Shown here: piece after piece, positions 19,264 through 27,341 of the stretch
Position numbering within the stretch: position 1 is the stretch's first letter
Layout of the letters: every line of letters begins with the position of its first letter
Source of the DNA: Cystobacter fuscus DSM 2262
GTDB lineage: Bacteria; Myxococcota; Myxococcia; Myxococcales; Myxococcaceae
Assembly: GCF_000335475.2 (NCBI RefSeq)
Contig: NZ_ANAH02000004.1
Span: forward strand, 62,001-126,000
Direction: 5' to 3'
Length of the DNA: 64,000 nt
Made by a program: the position numbers and the translations under genes
Notes under the pieces: model-generated
Database searches by the model: none
The model's input: the letters and a program-made list of their open reading frames with translations, nothing else
Told to the model about the DNA's origin: nothing

Positions 19264-19974
19264 ATGCCGCTGCCCCCGCTTCCTCCCCTCGACATCCCCG
19301 CCCCGGTGCGGCGCGTGGCCCAACACGCCGTGGCCGCGGGCCTCACCCCGCTCGTCCCCGTGCCCTTCGTGGATGACTACGCGCTGCGCCGCGTGCGCGA
19401 GGACATGGTGCGCTCGCTGCTCGCCGAGCGCGGCCTCTTTGCGCCCCGGCCCACCCTGCGCGTGCTCGCCGGCCTCCACCCGCGCGAGGGCAGCCGGCTG
19501 CAACAACTCGCGGGCAAGGCGGCGCTCCTGTCGCTGCGGCTCGCCTGGCGCAAGAGCTACCGGCGCCTCATCTCCGCCCTGTGGCTCAAGGACTGCGTGG
19601 ACATGGCCTCGCTCTGCCTGCACCACGGCTATCTCCTGCACTACGCGCTCGAGCGGGGAGACCTGCCCGCGCACGCGCTCGCCACCCCGGACGCCGCGCG
19701 CCGCGTGCAGGCCGCCATCCACGCCGCCTGCGCCGAGCTGGACGCGCGCCCCATCAACCAGGCCCTGCGCCGGCTGTGGGCCGGTAGCCGGCTGGTGCGC
19801 GAGTCCCTCTCCGAGGCCCTCGCCCACTTCCAGGGCGCGCCCCTGCGCCCCCACCTCGACGACTCCGGCGCGGAGACTTCACTCGCCGAGCGGCTCGCCG
19901 CCGTGCTCTGGGAAAAACGTGGCTATTTCCTGACTCTGGAATCGCTTTACACGAAACACCTGAACTCCCCGTGA
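19264..19974 (+). CDS. Conserved hypothetical protein
   Basis: 236 aa, no recognised catalytic motif. Rich in Leu, Ala and Arg, mostly helical. It begins with PLPPLPPLDIPAPVRRVAQHAV and contains LAGKAALLSLRLAWRKSYRRLISALWLKDCVDMASLCLHHGYLLHYAL, a moderately hydrophobic helical core that could contact membrane. The chosen ATG at 19264 follows the kinase by 61 bases; ribosome site weak (CGAGGC). I recognise the type only as a myxobacterial conserved protein of unknown function. Confidence 0.6.
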   Translation: MPLPPLPPLDIPAPVRRVAQHAVAAGLTPLVPVPFVDDYALRRVREDMVRSLLAERGLFAPRPTLRVLAGLHPREGSRLQQLAGKAALLSLRLAWRKSYRRLISALWLKDCVDMASLCLHHGYLLHYALERGDLPAHALATPDAARRVQAAIHAACAELDARPINQALRRLWAGSRLVRESLSEALAHFQGAPLRPHLDDSGAETSLAERLAAVLWEKRGYFLTLESLYTKHLNSP

Positions 19975-20109
19975 GCGTTTCCGGCGGCCGATAAACTTGC
20001 GCTCCCCACCGTCCGTCGAAAATCATTCACTTCACGCCGGTCATCTCGCGCGAGTCGTCCCACCAGCCCCCCGGCGGCAGTGCCCATCGTTGCTCTGGCG
20101 AGGTAGCTC

Positions 20110-20955
20110 ATGGCCAACCTGATTGATGCCGTGCGGTTGGGAGACACGGGCGTGGTCCGAGCGCTGTTCGAGCGGGATCCCCAATCCCTGCATCGAGGAG
20201 ACGCGCGGGGAATGACGCCGCTGATGTGGGCGGCGTGGCATGGCACGGTGGAGCTGGTGCGCTGGCTGCTCGCGCACGGCGCGCAGGCGGCGGTGAAAGA
20301 CATCCGGGGCGCCACGGCGCTGATGCTCGCGGCCGAGCGGGGCCACCTGGAGGCGGTGCGCGAGCTGGTGTCCCGGGCGGACGTGGACGAGCGGGGCGAG
20401 GCACTGCGGCACGCGGTGGGCGCCGGGCAGCACGAGGTGACGGCCTGGCTGCTGGACGAGGCGGGAGCACCGCTCGAGTACGGCGGAGCGGAGGGAAAGA
20501 CGCCCCTGACGTGCGCCGTGCTCGGAGGCCACTCGGCCCTGGCGGACGAGTTGCTGCGGCGGGGGGCGGACCTCACGGCGCCCAGCTCCCACTTCCTCCC
20601 CCTGGAGAACCTCCAGGACTCCGGCTGGCAACCCCTGCACTACGCCGCGGACCGCCGGCACGCGCTGCTCGTGCAACAACTGCTCGACGCGGGCGCCGCG
20701 GTGGACGCCGCGACGAGCCTGGGCACCACCCCGCTGATGCTGGCCGTGCTCCGGGGGGACGAGGACACCGTGCGGCTGCTGTTGCGCGCGGGCGCGGAGC
20801 CGCTGCGCGAGGACCTGGGCCGCGCCAGCGCGCTGTCGCTGTCACGGCGGCAGGGCAAACCCCACATCACCCGGCTGCTCGAGCGCCGGGCCGAGGAAGC
20901 CCCTCTCACGCGCGTGCTCCACCGCGTGAAGGGCCTGGGCGGGCGCGCCCCCTGA
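20110..20955 (+). CDS. Ankyrin-repeat protein
   Basis: 281 aa built almost entirely of ankyrin repeats, about six to seven of them. Clear copies include GMTPLMWAAWHGTVELVRWLLAHGA, GATALMLAAERGHLEAVRELV, GKTPLTCAVLGGHSALADELLRRGA, WQPLHYAADRRHALLVQQLLDAGA and GTTPLMLAVLRGDEDTVRLLLRAGA. No signal peptide, so probably a cytoplasmic protein-protein scaffold. The partner is unknown; the convergent acidic protein next door is not obviously related. Confidence 0.88.
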   Translation: MANLIDAVRLGDTGVVRALFERDPQSLHRGDARGMTPLMWAAWHGTVELVRWLLAHGAQAAVKDIRGATALMLAAERGHLEAVRELVSRADVDERGEALRHAVGAGQHEVTAWLLDEAGAPLEYGGAEGKTPLTCAVLGGHSALADELLRRGADLTAPSSHFLPLENLQDSGWQPLHYAADRRHALLVQQLLDAGAAVDAATSLGTTPLMLAVLRGDEDTVRLLLRAGAEPLREDLGRASALSLSRRQGKPHITRLLERRAEEAPLTRVLHRVKGLGGRAP

Positions 20956-20977
20956 GAGGCGCCCCCCCCCCCCCGCG

Positions 20978-21517
20978 TCAGTGCAGCAGACCGCCGCCGG
21001 AGTCACTCCCGGGGCCGCCGCCGGAGTCCTCCTCGTCGTCCGGCGCCTCGTGCACGCGCGCCATGGCGGTGCGGAAGCGCTCCAGGGAGCGGCGCAGCCG
21101 CGAGTCCATCTGCACCGAGGGGCTGTCCGAGCGCGCCAGGCACAGCGTCACCGTCCGGCCCGCCAGGGGCGGCTCGCCCGGCTCCAGCACCGCTTCGCAG
21201 GTGCCGCCGAACACCAGCCAGTCCAGCCGCCACAGCGCGTCGAGCCGCTGACCGAAGTACTCCTCCATCTCCAGCCGCAGCGGCTCGGGCAGCCCCGTCA
21301 CGTCACAGAACTCCGCGCAGTCGCGCAGGAAGCCCTCCACCGCCGAGCCCTCGTCCGCCTGCTCGGGCTCCTCGTGCGAGAAGCTGCACGCCAGCGCCCC
21401 GTCCAGCAACCGGGCGAGTTCCTCCCCACAGGTCACCAGGCTCAATCGGGCCCCCTGCTCCGGCACTCCCTCGTCCTGACGCAGGAACGTCTCCCCCGCG
21501 AGCGTGTCGAGTCTCAT
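20978..21517 (-). CDS. Acidic hypothetical protein
   Basis: 179 aa from the ATG at 21517. Strongly acidic, with a disordered Asp/Glu/Gly/Ser tail (APDDEEDSGGG...). The middle (EFCDVTGLPEPLRLEMEEYFGQRLDALWRLDWLVFGGTCEAVLEP) looks globular. No motif recognised. Alternative starts are GTG 21526 and TTG 21538, and the best purine-rich box (GGAGGGG) fits GTG 21526 or ATG 21517 about equally poorly. A 12-base C-run separates its stop from the ankyrin gene stop. Confidence 0.55.
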   Translation of the reverse strand: MRLDTLAGETFLRQDEGVPEQGARLSLVTCGEELARLLDGALACSFSHEEPEQADEGSAVEGFLRDCAEFCDVTGLPEPLRLEMEEYFGQRLDALWRLDWLVFGGTCEAVLEPGEPPLAGRTVTLCLARSDSPSVQMDSRLRRSLERFRTAMARVHEAPDDEEDSGGGPGSDSGGGLLH

Positions 21518-21538
21518 CCTGGCCACGTACCCCTCCAA

Positions 21539-22071
21539 AACCCCGAACCCCGCACCCTACCGGCACCCCGTCCAGGCGGTCACCTTTTCCACACCCGCAC
21601 CCGCCCTACGCGTCTTCAGCTTCGACCCCGCCAGCATACAGGACCCCCCTGACATGACCTGGAGACCCCCCGGTGGGGCCCTGTCCTCCGGTACATGTAC
21701 TGGGGAAGGACACCCCCACCGTCCTGTTTCAGGACAGTTGCGTAAGAGACACCAACCCCTGGTTTTTCTTATGGCTCCCACGAGTCAGTAGCGAGGAAGA
21801 GACAGGAGCGCCGCTGGGGAAAGTGGAGCATCCATGCTCCACATCGTGGGAGTAACGCGACGCGTCGTCCTGGCACTCATGACGCATCAGGTCTGGCGTG
21901 GAAGTTGCTCAACACTTCGGGAGCTGGGGGACGACTGGATGGTTTCAGCGCTTCCCGACGGCGAGTTCCCCGGCGAGCCGAACCAAGCCAACGCAGCGTC
22001 CTTACCCCCCCGTGCCTCCGTCCCCGGACCGGATGACCTCCGGCCCGGGGAGCCCCAAGGAACCTTCTTCC
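21539..22071. other. Gene-free region upstream of the lipase
   Basis: About 530 bases without a supportable gene. It contains the 10-bp perfect palindrome GTACATGTAC (21691-21700) and the inverted repeat GTCCTG-TTT-CAGGAC (21721-21735), both plausible regulator sites for either flanking gene. An in-frame extension of the lipase to 21898 exists but its sequence does not look like protein. Confidence 0.4.
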
Positions 22072-23172
22072 ATGAAGCAACTGCCTGCCTTCGTGCTGGC
22101 GCTGTGCGCGTTTGGGCTTTCCCCCGCCGCCCACGCCGGAGCGGCGAAGACGACGTATCCCGTGGTGTTCGCCCATGGAATGGGCGGCTTCAACAACATC
22201 CTCGGCTACGACTACTGGGGGGATGACTACGGCATGTTCGTGGGCACCACGTGCAAGAGCGCGTGGACGTGCAACGAGGACATCGACGACAACCAGCAGA
22301 CGTTCGTGGGCCAGGTGCAGCCCATGCAGTCCTCCGAGGTGCGGGGCCTGGACCTGGCCAACGACATCGAGGGCTACATGGCGAGCGTGGGCGCCACGCG
22401 CGTGAACATCGTCGGCCACTCGCAGGGAGGCCTCGACGCGCGCAAGGCGGCCAAGGTGCTCCAGCAGCGCAAGGGCTACACGGTGGTGTCCGTGCTGGTG
22501 AGCGTCTCCTCGCCCCACCGCGGCTCGCCCGTGGCCAAGTACATCCTCGACCTCAAGCCCGGCGTCTCCAGCGTCATCGCCGCCCTGGCCACGTATTACG
22601 GAGACGTCATCTACGGGCCGGGCAACGACGCCTACGCGGGCGCCAAGCAGCTCGTCTACAACGACTACAGCACGAGCGACGGCATCACCACCGGCGCCAA
22701 GGCCTTCAACGTCAACAACCCCATCGACGCGAAGTACGCCTCGCGCTACGCCTCGTTCGTCACCGCGCAGAGCGGCGTGAGCGTCAACCCCGCGCTCTAC
22801 CTCATCAAGGAATTCCTCTACGACATCGACGGCAATGGCTATTGCCTGGACGACTGCGACAACGACGGCGCGGGCGGCAAGGGCAACGGCTACGCCGGTG
22901 ACGAGGACGATGACGGCCTGGTGGGCATCAACTCGCAGCAGATGGGCTACCGGCTCAAGTACTCCGAGAGCGTCTTCGGCTTCGACTCCGTCACCACCGA
23001 CACCAACGTCCCCTACTCGGCGGACCTCAACGCGCCCACCTCCGCGCAGATGACCTCCGCCTCGAGCATCATCAACCAGGACCACATGGACGTGGTGGGC
23101 GTGGGGCCGGACACCTTCGACGAGCCCGAGTTCTACGCCGCGATCTTCCAGTACATCGGCAGCTTCGACTGA
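22072..23172 (+). CDS. Secreted triacylglycerol lipase (family I type)
   Basis: 366 aa with a signal peptide (MKQLPAFVLALCAFGLSPAAHA). The mature protein starts AKTTYPVVFAHGMGG, carrying the oxyanion-hole HG, then GHSQGG with nucleophile S117. The acid is likely in DDDGLVGIN and the base in DHMDVVG near the C-terminus, where the adjoining aspartates resemble the calcium site of Pseudomonas/Burkholderia lipases. Two Cys pairs (C61/C67 and C...LDDC) could form disulfides. AAGGAA precedes the ATG at 22072. Family I.1/I.2 lipases need a dedicated membrane-anchored foldase, and the next gene looks like one. The product would hydrolyse long-chain triglycerides outside the cell, fitting a predatory lifestyle. 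Confidence 0.9.
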   Translation: MKQLPAFVLALCAFGLSPAAHAGAAKTTYPVVFAHGMGGFNNILGYDYWGDDYGMFVGTTCKSAWTCNEDIDDNQQTFVGQVQPMQSSEVRGLDLANDIEGYMASVGATRVNIVGHSQGGLDARKAAKVLQQRKGYTVVSVLVSVSSPHRGSPVAKYILDLKPGVSSVIAALATYYGDVIYGPGNDAYAGAKQLVYNDYSTSDGITTGAKAFNVNNPIDAKYASRYASFVTAQSGVSVNPALYLIKEFLYDIDGNGYCLDDCDNDGAGGKGNGYAGDEDDDGLVGINSQQMGYRLKYSESVFGFDSVTTDTNVPYSADLNAPTSAQMTSASSIINQDHMDVVGVGPDTFDEPEFYAAIFQYIGSFD

Positions 23173-23241
23173 GCCGCCGTGCCCCCCCGGGACGGCCCCC
23201 CCATCGCGCGGGAGGGGCCTCCGGGAGTAGCCTCGAGCGTC

Positions 23242-24300
23242 ATGAACCGCCGCAAGGCCCCCCTGCTGCTGGCCCTGGCCCTGCTCCTCGCGGGCACCGC
23301 CGTCCTCCTCACCCGGCCGCTGCCGGAGCCCGGCGCCCACCCCGAGGCGTCCCCGGCGCGGCGGGAAGCCACCTCCCCCACCGGCGCGACGCCGGGCGTC
23401 CCCCGCGCCCTCGCCCGTCCGCCGGGCACTCCCCCCGAGACTCCCGACACCGCGCGCTCCGAGGACGAGCTCATCGCCGCCCTGCGCGCGCGCTACGGCG
23501 GGCGCCTGCACGAGCCCCACACGCAGATGCGCCTGCTCGAGCAGCTCATGCGCCACTTCCAGCAGCTCGACCCCACGGGGTGGGAGGCCCGGCTGCTGGC
23601 GCTCGTGCGGCGCGCCTTCCCGGAGCAGGCGGAGCTGCTCGCCCAGCGGCTGCGCCAGCGCGTGGAGTACGGGCGGTGGATGGAGGAGCACCAGAAGGAG
23701 CTGCTCGGCCTGCCCGAGGCCGAGCGCCGGGCGGCGGTGTGGGCGGAGCGCGAGCGGCTGTTCGGCGAGGACGTGGCGGAGCGGTTGTGGGCGGGGGAGC
23801 TGCGCGCCGCGGCCGTGTCCGACGCGCTCGGGGCCATCGACGCCCTGCCCCAGGCGAGCGTGGGCGAGCGGCTCGAGCGCTACCAGAAGAGCCTCGCCCA
23901 GACGTACGGCGACGAGTCCCCCGAGTACGTGCACGCACACCAGCAGGAGCTGATGAACCGCTTCCTCGACCTGGGCTCGGTGCAGCGCGAGCTCTCGGCG
24001 ATGTCGCCCGAGGCGCGCGCCCGGAGCCTGCGCGAGGTGCGCCAGGGCATGGGCCTGGACGAGGCGGCGCTCGAGCGCTGGAAGGAGCTGGACCTGCGGC
24101 GCGACACGCGCTGGGAGCTGGGCGAGCGCTACATGGCCGAGCGCGCCACCCTGGCCCAGCAGGCCTCGGGCCCCGAGCTGGACGCGCGGCTCGCCGAGCT
24201 GCGCGCGCGCTACTTCCCGGACGAGGCGCAGACGCTCGCCGAGGAGGAGGCCAGCGGCTTCTTCCGCTTCAACCAGCCCCGGCAGTGGGGCCGCAACTGA
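23242..24300 (+). CDS. Putative lipase chaperone (foldase)
   Basis: 352 aa from the ATG at 23242. The layout is that of LifO/Lif foldases: an N-terminal membrane anchor (APLLLALALLLAGTAVLL), a Pro/Ala-rich variable linker to about residue 75, then an almost entirely helical, charged domain to the C-terminus. Segments such as AERRAAVWAERERLFGEDVAERLW resemble the helical arms that embrace the lipase. The canonical RxxFDY(F/C)LSAxGE motif is not evident, so assignment rests mainly on architecture and position 69 bases after the lipase. It should sit in the inner membrane facing the periplasm. Confidence 0.72.
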   Translation: MNRRKAPLLLALALLLAGTAVLLTRPLPEPGAHPEASPARREATSPTGATPGVPRALARPPGTPPETPDTARSEDELIAALRARYGGRLHEPHTQMRLLEQLMRHFQQLDPTGWEARLLALVRRAFPEQAELLAQRLRQRVEYGRWMEEHQKELLGLPEAERRAAVWAERERLFGEDVAERLWAGELRAAAVSDALGAIDALPQASVGERLERYQKSLAQTYGDESPEYVHAHQQELMNRFLDLGSVQRELSAMSPEARARSLREVRQGMGLDEAALERWKELDLRRDTRWELGERYMAERATLAQQASGPELDARLAELRARYFPDEAQTLAEEEASGFFRFNQPRQWGRN

Positions 24301-24331
24301 CGCGTCCCCCTCCCTCGGGCCTCTCGGGCCC

Positions 24332-25186
24332 TCAGTGCCGCACGGCGGCGGCGACGGCGTCGGCGAGCCGGGTGGTGGGCCGGCCGATGAGCCGACCGAG
24401 CTGCCCGGAGGCGTCATTCAGCTCGCCCCGGCCCGCCTTCTCGCTCGAGTCCACGAGGATTCCCGCGAAGGCGCCCGGCACCCCCGCCTGCTCCAGCACC
24501 CCCTGGTACTGCGCGGGTGGCAGATCCTTGTAGACGATGCTCCGGCCCGACTGTCGGGACACCTCGGCGGCGAGCTCCGACTGGGTGAAGGAGGTGTCGC
24601 CCGCGAGTTCGTAGACGCGGTTGTCGTGGCCGGTGCCGGTGAGCACCTCCACCGCCGCGGCGGCGTAGTCCGCCCGGCTCGCGGCGGCGACCCGGCCCTC
24701 GCCCGAGCTGCCCAGCAGCGCGCCGTGCTGCAGCGCCGGCGCGAGGTTCTCCGTGTAGTTCTCGAAGTACCAGCCGTTGCGCAGGAAGACGAAGGGGAGG
24801 CCGGAGTCACGGATGAGCTGCTCGGTGGCCTTGTGCTCCGCGGCGAGCGCCAGGCCCGAGCTGTCCGCGCGCAGGATGCTGGTGTAGACGAGCAGGCGGA
24901 CTCCGGCCTTCCGGGCGGCCTCCACCACGGCGCGGTGCTGGGCGATGCGCTGGCCCACCTCGCTGGAGGAGATGAGCAGCACCCGCGTCGCGCCCGCGAA
25001 GGCGGCGGCGAGCGTCTCGGGCCGGCCGTAGTCCGCCGGGCGCACCTGCACGCCCTTCGCGGCGAGGTCCGCCGCCTTCCGCGGATCACGCACCGCCGCG
25101 ATGATCTGCCCCGCGGGGACCTTCTTCAGCAGCCCTTCGATGACGTGACGGCCCAGCTTTCCAGTGGCTCCGGTGACGAGAAACAT
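24332..25186 (-). CDS. NmrA-like NAD(P)H quinone oxidoreductase (QOR2 type)
   Basis: 284-aa atypical SDR. TGATGKLGRHVIEGLL at the N-terminus is the NAD(P) site of NmrA/HSCARG-like proteins; VYTSILRADSSGLALAAEHKATEQLI and FLRNGWYFENYTEN are typical of the YtfG/QOR2 branch, which reduces quinones with NADPH. AGGGAG lies well placed before the ATG at 25186. It is divergent from an HxlR regulator gene, an arrangement known for QorR-QOR2 pairs that respond to quinone or thiol stress. Confidence 0.88.
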   Translation of the reverse strand: MFLVTGATGKLGRHVIEGLLKKVPAGQIIAAVRDPRKAADLAAKGVQVRPADYGRPETLAAAFAGATRVLLISSSEVGQRIAQHRAVVEAARKAGVRLLVYTSILRADSSGLALAAEHKATEQLIRDSGLPFVFLRNGWYFENYTENLAPALQHGALLGSSGEGRVAAASRADYAAAAVEVLTGTGHDNRVYELAGDTSFTQSELAAEVSRQSGRSIVYKDLPPAQYQGVLEQAGVPGAFAGILVDSSEKAGRGELNDASGQLGRLIGRPTTRLADAVAAAVRH

Positions 25187-25227
25187 GGGGACTCCCTTTG
25201 TGTCGCGGGTGTGCCGCGTTCGAGTTG

Positions 25228-25282
25228 CACTTACCCTAACGCCGTCACTTACCTTGCGTAAGTACCCACCTTTGGGTAAGTG
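25228..25282. promoter_or_regulatory. Nested palindromic operator between the reductase and HxlR genes
   Basis: Four copies of the half-site ACTTAC/GTAAGT occur as two nested inverted repeats: CACTTACCC (25228-25236) pairs with GGGTAAGTG (25274-25282), and ACTTAC (25247-25252) with GTAAGT (25258-25263) across five bases. The spacing suits two dimers of a winged-helix regulator on the shared promoter. The obvious candidate binder is the adjacent HxlR protein, giving autoregulation and control of the divergent quinone reductase. Confidence 0.75.
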
Positions 25283-25288
25283 ACTAAC

Positions 25289-25720
25289 ATGGCGGAAAGA
25301 AAGCAGCCGGGACGATTGGCCACGAAGGTGGCGAAGGCGGCACGCGAGGCGAGGGAGCAGGGCAACGTGCTCGTGCCCATGTGCCCCTCGCGCGGGGTGC
25401 TGGAGCACGTGACGAGCCGCTGGGGCGTGCTGGTGCTGGTGTGCCTGCTGGAGGACACGCATCGCTTCAGCGAGCTGCGGCGCAAGGTGGGGGGGGTGAG
25501 CGAGAAGATGCTCGCCCAGACGCTGCACGCGCTCGAGCAGGACGGCTTCGTGCTGCGCGAGGCCTACGCGGTGATTCCCCCGCGCGTGGACTACAGCCTC
25601 ACGCCCCTGGGCCGCGAGGTGGCCGAGCGCGTGGAGTCCCTGGTGGATTGGATCGAGGACAACCTCGGACGCGTGCTTGAGGCACGTGGCGAGTACGCGG
25701 CCGACGAAGAAGCGTCCTGA
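25289..25720 (+). CDS. HxlR-family transcriptional regulator
   Basis: 143 aa from the ATG at 25289 (GTG at 25280 lies inside the operator). The HxlR winged helix is clear: CPSRGVLEHVTSRWGVLVLVCLLEDTHRFSELRRKVGGVSEKMLAQTLHALEQDGFV, then VDYSLTPLGREV. The cysteine of the CPSRG motif is the redox-sensing residue in YodB/QorR-type members. The N-terminal ~30 residues are a basic extension. It probably represses itself and the divergent reductase, lifting repression on quinone or aldehyde modification of the Cys. Confidence 0.9.
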   Translation: MAERKQPGRLATKVAKAAREAREQGNVLVPMCPSRGVLEHVTSRWGVLVLVCLLEDTHRFSELRRKVGGVSEKMLAQTLHALEQDGFVLREAYAVIPPRVDYSLTPLGREVAERVESLVDWIEDNLGRVLEARGEYAADEEAS

Positions 25721-25738
25721 GGCGCTCGCGCGCGGGGC

Positions 25739-26521
25739 CTAGCGCGCGGTGTAGCCGCCGTCCACGACGAGCTCGGTGCCGGTGACGTAGCGCGCGGCGT
25801 CCGAGGCCAGGTAGAGGATGGCCTCGGCGATCTCCTCGGGCTCGGCCATGCGGCCCAGAGGGGCGGAGGCGTCCAACTGCTTCCACGCCTCGGCCTCGCT
25901 GCCCACCTGATCGACGAAGCCCTTCCACCAGTCGGCGTTCTGCCAGATGGGCGTGCGCACCCCGCCCGGGAAGACGGTGTTGACGCGGATGCGGTCGGCC
26001 GCGCACTCCATCGCCACCGCCTTGCTCAACATGCGCACCCCGCCCTTGCTCGCCGAATAGGCCGCGGTGCCCGGACTGCCCACCAGCCCGGACACGCTCG
26101 CCACGTTGACGATGGAGCCCTCGCGCTTGCCCGTGCGCATGGCGCGCACCGCGTACTTGATGCCCAGGAAGACGCCGTCCAGGTTCACCGCGAGCTGCTC
26201 GCGCCACTCGGCCAGCGACAGCTCCGTCACCGCGCGCGACGTGGAGATGCCCGCGTTGTTCACCAGCACGTCCAGCCGCCCATACGCCTCGAGCGTCCGG
26301 CTCATCACCGCGTGCCACGCCACCTCGTCCGTCACGTCGTGCAGGAGGAACAGCGCCTGCCCGCCCTCGGCGCGGATGTCCCGCGCCACCTGCTCGCCCA
26401 GGGTGGCGATGTCCGTCGCCACCACCCGCGCGCCTTCCCTCGCGAACAACAACGCCGTGGCCCGGCCAATCCCCGACGCCGCCCCCGTCACGAGGGCCAC
26501 CTTGTCCTTGAGTCGATCCAT
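25739..26521 (-). CDS. Short-chain dehydrogenase (glucose/cyclic alcohol type)
   Basis: 260 aa classical SDR: TGAASGIG cofactor loop, NNAG, catalytic Ser and YSASKGG, and the C-terminal APLGRMAEPEEIAEAILYLASDAARYVTGTELVVDGGYTAR, which is nearly the family consensus. Asp at the end of the second strand (VVATDIA) favours NAD over NADP. Such enzymes oxidise secondary alcohols, hydroxysteroids or sugars; substrate unknown. It converges with the HxlR gene (18 bases between stops). Confidence 0.9.
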   Translation of the reverse strand: MDRLKDKVALVTGAASGIGRATALLFAREGARVVATDIATLGEQVARDIRAEGGQALFLLHDVTDEVAWHAVMSRTLEAYGRLDVLVNNAGISTSRAVTELSLAEWREQLAVNLDGVFLGIKYAVRAMRTGKREGSIVNVASVSGLVGSPGTAAYSASKGGVRMLSKAVAMECAADRIRVNTVFPGGVRTPIWQNADWWKGFVDQVGSEAEAWKQLDASAPLGRMAEPEEIAEAILYLASDAARYVTGTELVVDGGYTAR

Positions 26522-26582
26522 AGCTGGAGGAAACGCACCTTACCTGGAACCCGGGCCTGTCCGGTCTGAAATGAAGCGGGAT

Positions 26583-27224
26583 TCAGCTTCCGCCTTCCGC
26601 CGGGGGCAGCGAGACGCCATGACGCGCCAGGTCCTCCGGCGTGTTCACGCCCACCACCGCGCGCAGCGCCGGATCCACCGCCCGTAAAGCCTCCTCGGGC
26701 AGGAGCCTCGCGCGGCTGAGCGCCAGCAGCGCGCGCAGCGAGGGCTCCCCGGACTCGAGCGCCTCGCCCCAGGGGCGTGCCAGGGCGCGGTGGTACAGGG
26801 CCAGCAGCGGCTCCACCCGGCCCGCAACCGTGAAGGCCACCGCGTCCACCCCGGGCGCGCGCGCCCCGAGCAGCACCCGCGCCACCTCCCGCGTCACGAA
26901 GGGCATGTCGCACGCCACCGCCAGCACCCACTCGGTGTGAGCACCCACCAACGCCGCGTGTACCCCGCCCGGCGCCCCCCGCCCGTGCACCACGTCCGCC
27001 ACCGCGCGCAGGCCCCAGCGCGCGTAGGGCCCGGGCTCGTTGGCCACCAGCAGCACGTCCCCACACAGCCCGCCGAGCACCAGCACGCGCTCGAGCACCG
27101 GCCGTCCCTCCACCTCCAGCAGGCCCTTGGCCACGCCCCCCAGCCGGGAGCCCCGTCCCCCCGCGATCACCGCCAGCGTCACCTCCGGATATTCCACCCG
27201 CTCGCTCACCTCGTCGCTCCTCAT
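26583..27224 (-). CDS. mobA: Molybdenum cofactor guanylyltransferase
   Basis: 213 aa. The nucleotidyltransferase signature AGGRGSRLGGVAKGLLEVEGRP (a variant of LAGGxSxRMGxDK-L) is at the N-terminus; VACDMPFVTREV carries the metal-binding Asp and VEPLLALYHRAL the acceptor-site region. MobA links GMP to Mo-molybdopterin, giving the bis-MGD cofactor needed by formate dehydrogenases such as the one at 11889-15155. Start at ATG 27224. Divergent from moeA across about 118 bases. Confidence 0.85.
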   Translation of the reverse strand: MRSDEVSERVEYPEVTLAVIAGGRGSRLGGVAKGLLEVEGRPVLERVLVLGGLCGDVLLVANEPGPYARWGLRAVADVVHGRGAPGGVHAALVGAHTEWVLAVACDMPFVTREVARVLLGARAPGVDAVAFTVAGRVEPLLALYHRALARPWGEALESGEPSLRALLALSRARLLPEEALRAVDPALRAVVGVNTPEDLARHGVSLPPAEGGS

Positions 27225-27341
27225 GACGGCTCGTCCGCGACCCCCGCCCGCTGCCCCGGGGTCGTCCACCACGCGAAACTCCCCCCGCGCCCCGTCGCCG
27301 CCCGCCTCCGCTTGGGCTAAAGCCCGGTGCACGGCTTCCCC

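Noticed and set aside
20959-20972. Run of C between the ankyrin and acidic-protein genes as a regulatory repeat
   Set aside because: A simple homopolymer between convergent stops; no promoter is involved and its exact length is prone to read error.
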